Shown here one piece after another: positions 62,316-64,000 of a DNA stretch of 64,000 nt. Under the pieces are notes generated by a model that did no database searches, was not told the origin of the DNA, and was given only the letters and a program-made list of their open reading frames with translations. Origin of the DNA: Monodelphis domestica (taxonomy: Eukaryota; Chordata; Mammalia; Didelphimorphia; Didelphidae); contig NC_077231.1 in the NCBI RefSeq assembly GCF_027887165.1, forward strand, positions 125,629,487-125,693,486. The letters are read 5' to 3'. The position numbers and the translations under genes are program-made. Each line of letters begins with the position of its first letter. Within the stretch, counting starts at the first letter, position 1.

Positions 62316-62564
62316 ATCCAAAGATATAAGTTTGTGCTATCTCCAGCTGGTTTAGGACTGTCACTTGTTAAATTTTCATTATAAATATTTGCACCTCAGA
62401 AATCAGCAAATGCTACAAGTCAGGGCTTGAGTTATTATTTTGTTGATTATGATTCAGAAAGTGATGGAGAAAATGTTAATAATGCAGATTAAAATTAAAA
62501 GGGTGTTTTGGGTACATTCTTTGAGAGCTAACTGCTAAATATTTACCAGCATATTCCTGCTTAT

Positions 62565-62642
62565 ATGTGTCCTTGAGGACACGGACCTGGCTCCTCATAC
62601 AATCCTTAGCATAATGTGTACTGAATGATTGATTGATTGACT
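62565..62642 (+). repeat. L2 3' tail fragment
   Basis: 'cttgaggacacggacctggc' and 'taatgtgtactgaatgattgattgattgac' resemble the L2 3' end. Confidence 0.5.
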
Positions 62643-62644
62643 GT

Positions 62645-63180
62645 CCACAGGACTAGAAATGGGCCATCTCCATCCTAATGTCCATTTTTGTCATTTCCAT
62701 CTTCTCCTAAAGTTCCCACACAGGCATATACTATGTCATTTCTGAGCCCTTTTGGCACATCCTTCAGTAATTTTCAGCTGAAATTTTAAGAAAAGTTTGG
62801 ACAGATTTATGTTTAATTCATTCATAATGGGCCATTAAGAGAAATCAGGAATGTTTGGATAATATTAACTTTTTCAATTTGACATCAGAGAGGTCATATG
62901 TTTCCTATAAACAGAATTTGACCCATCAGGCATCCACAAATATCCTTTGATGTATCAGACAGAATACTCCTGACATTTTCTGGTATTTATTATGCTTGTA
63001 AAATTAGAGCTTGATTCATTGAAAACAGCTCTAGGCTTCTAGTCTAGGGTGAAGAAGCCTGTGTTTGGGTCCATATTACCACACAGAGATTACCAACTTC
63101 ATAGATCACACTTTGCTCCAATCACTTCCTATAAAATGTGCCATCTTACTCCAAACCAAGATGGGGATTGGCAGGGCAGT
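62645..63180. other. No gene recognised
   Basis: A weak sense MIR remnant may lie at 63010-63140. Otherwise featureless. Confidence 0.4.
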
Positions 63181-63189
63181 ATACATCTA

Positions 63190-63302
63190 ACAGCATATAT
63201 AAATATATAAAATTTGTATATTTATACACACATACATATAAAATTATATATATGTAATTATATATACACATTAAATTATATATATTTATACACACATACA
63301 AT
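63190..63302. repeat. AT-rich (TATA/ACATA) simple repeat
   Basis: Imperfect TA, TATATT and ACACATAC units. Chance frames across it are rejected. Confidence 0.85.
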
Positions 63303-63590
63303 CAGCCAGATAAGTATCAGAGATAGAAATAGGTTCTTCTCCACCATCAGCCACCAGCCAAAGCCCAAAAGCTTAGAAACCCAGTTCACCATTGGCTTGA
63401 CTCCAACAGTTTTCCTGGTAACATTCCAAAAGGAATGTTCATTTTGACTGACAGATGATGTCCTTTGCATGCATGTATATTCTCTCTTTTACAACTGATA
63501 AGAACATTTATAGAACTTCATTTTTAATAAATGTCTACAATTCTACATACAGTCACCAAGCATGTATTAAAAACCCATTTTGCCAATTTG

Positions 63591-63832
63591 GGGCAGCTAG
63601 GTGACACATTAGATAGAGTGCTGGACTTGTCAAAAAGATCTGAGTTCAAATCTGTCATTAGACATTTTATACCTATGTGTCTCTGCGCATGCATTTAACT
63701 TGATTGCCTTAGCTTCTTCATCTATAAAATAAAAAGGAGGAGGACATGAGAAACCCCTCCATCATCTTTGCCAAGAAAACCCTAAATGGTATTAGGTAAA
63801 GTCAAATATGACTGAAAATGACTGAACAACAA
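63591..63832 (+). repeat. RTE-tailed marsupial SINE (MAR1-like)
   Basis: Head 'ggggcagctaggtgacacat', middle 'gccttagcttcttcatctat' and tail 'aaatatgactgaaaatgactgaacaacaat'. Full length. Confidence 0.9.
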
Positions 63833-63834
63833 TA

Positions 63835-64000
63835 AATCTACTACACACTGTGCCAAGCCTTGGGGATTCAAAGAAAGGCAGAAAACAAAAATAAAACAAT
63901 TTCATTAGAATGTTGAGGACAGAGAAAGACAAGCAAACAAGTAGATACAAAAAAAAAGATAAATACTACTTAAGTTAGAAAGAAGAATTAAAATTAAGGG
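63835..64000 (-). repeat. L2 3' end, antisense, cut by window edge
   Basis: 'ctacacactgtgccaagccttggggattcaaagaaaggcag' is the reverse L2 3' end. It continues beyond the window. Confidence 0.75.

Noticed and set aside
44253-64000. PDE6H gene, expected from human synteny
   Set aside because: No frame matching its conserved C-terminus was seen; reported as absent, not annotated.

Overview
The window is vertebrate nuclear DNA and almost certainly marsupial. It is AT-rich, intron-scale and packed with interspersed repeats. These include tRNA-derived SINEs of the marsupial type, SINEs ending in the RTE-like tail 'gactgaacaacaa', many decayed L2 pieces in both orientations, MIR/THER1-type SINEs, several L1 3' ends and one nearly complete marsupial-type L1. 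No prokaryotic feature is present. I cannot name the species from sequence alone.

One protein gene is securely recognised: ARHGDIB (Rho GDP-dissociation inhibitor 2, also called LyGDI or D4-GDI), on the minus strand. Five coding exons (30698-30521, 29759-29676, 25986-25910, 18091-18028, 17149-16950) join in frame through canonical GT/AG sites to give a 200-residue protein; human has 201. A 3' UTR with two AATAAA signals runs to about 16325. A non-coding first exon is predicted at about 44252-44211, with a TATA-like box and GGAA (ETS/PU.1-like) motifs just upstream, which gives a first intron of about 13.5 kb. The product holds prenylated Rho/Rac GTPases in the cytosol of mainly blood cells.

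Layout: 1-16.3 kb is intergenic. It holds L2, MIR, L1 3' ends and a full-length but decayed 7SL (SRP) RNA pseudogene at 2113-2411. 16.3-44.3 kb is ARHGDIB, with repeats in every long intron. 44.3-64 kb is upstream intergenic DNA. It carries L2 copies, a 6.7-kb L1 (50787-57476, minus strand) inserted into an older L2, three related LTR fossils (about 45.6-46.3, 57.8-58.65 and 60.6-61.4 kb) and a fourth LTR-like unit at 61.6-62.05 kb.

I found no undescribed gene system. The most interesting items are the tandemly duplicated 5' UTR unit of the L1, the same-strand LTR 1.4 kb upstream of the predicted ARHGDIB promoter, the 7SL pseudogene, and the apparent absence of the neighbours expected from human synteny (PDE6H, ERP27).
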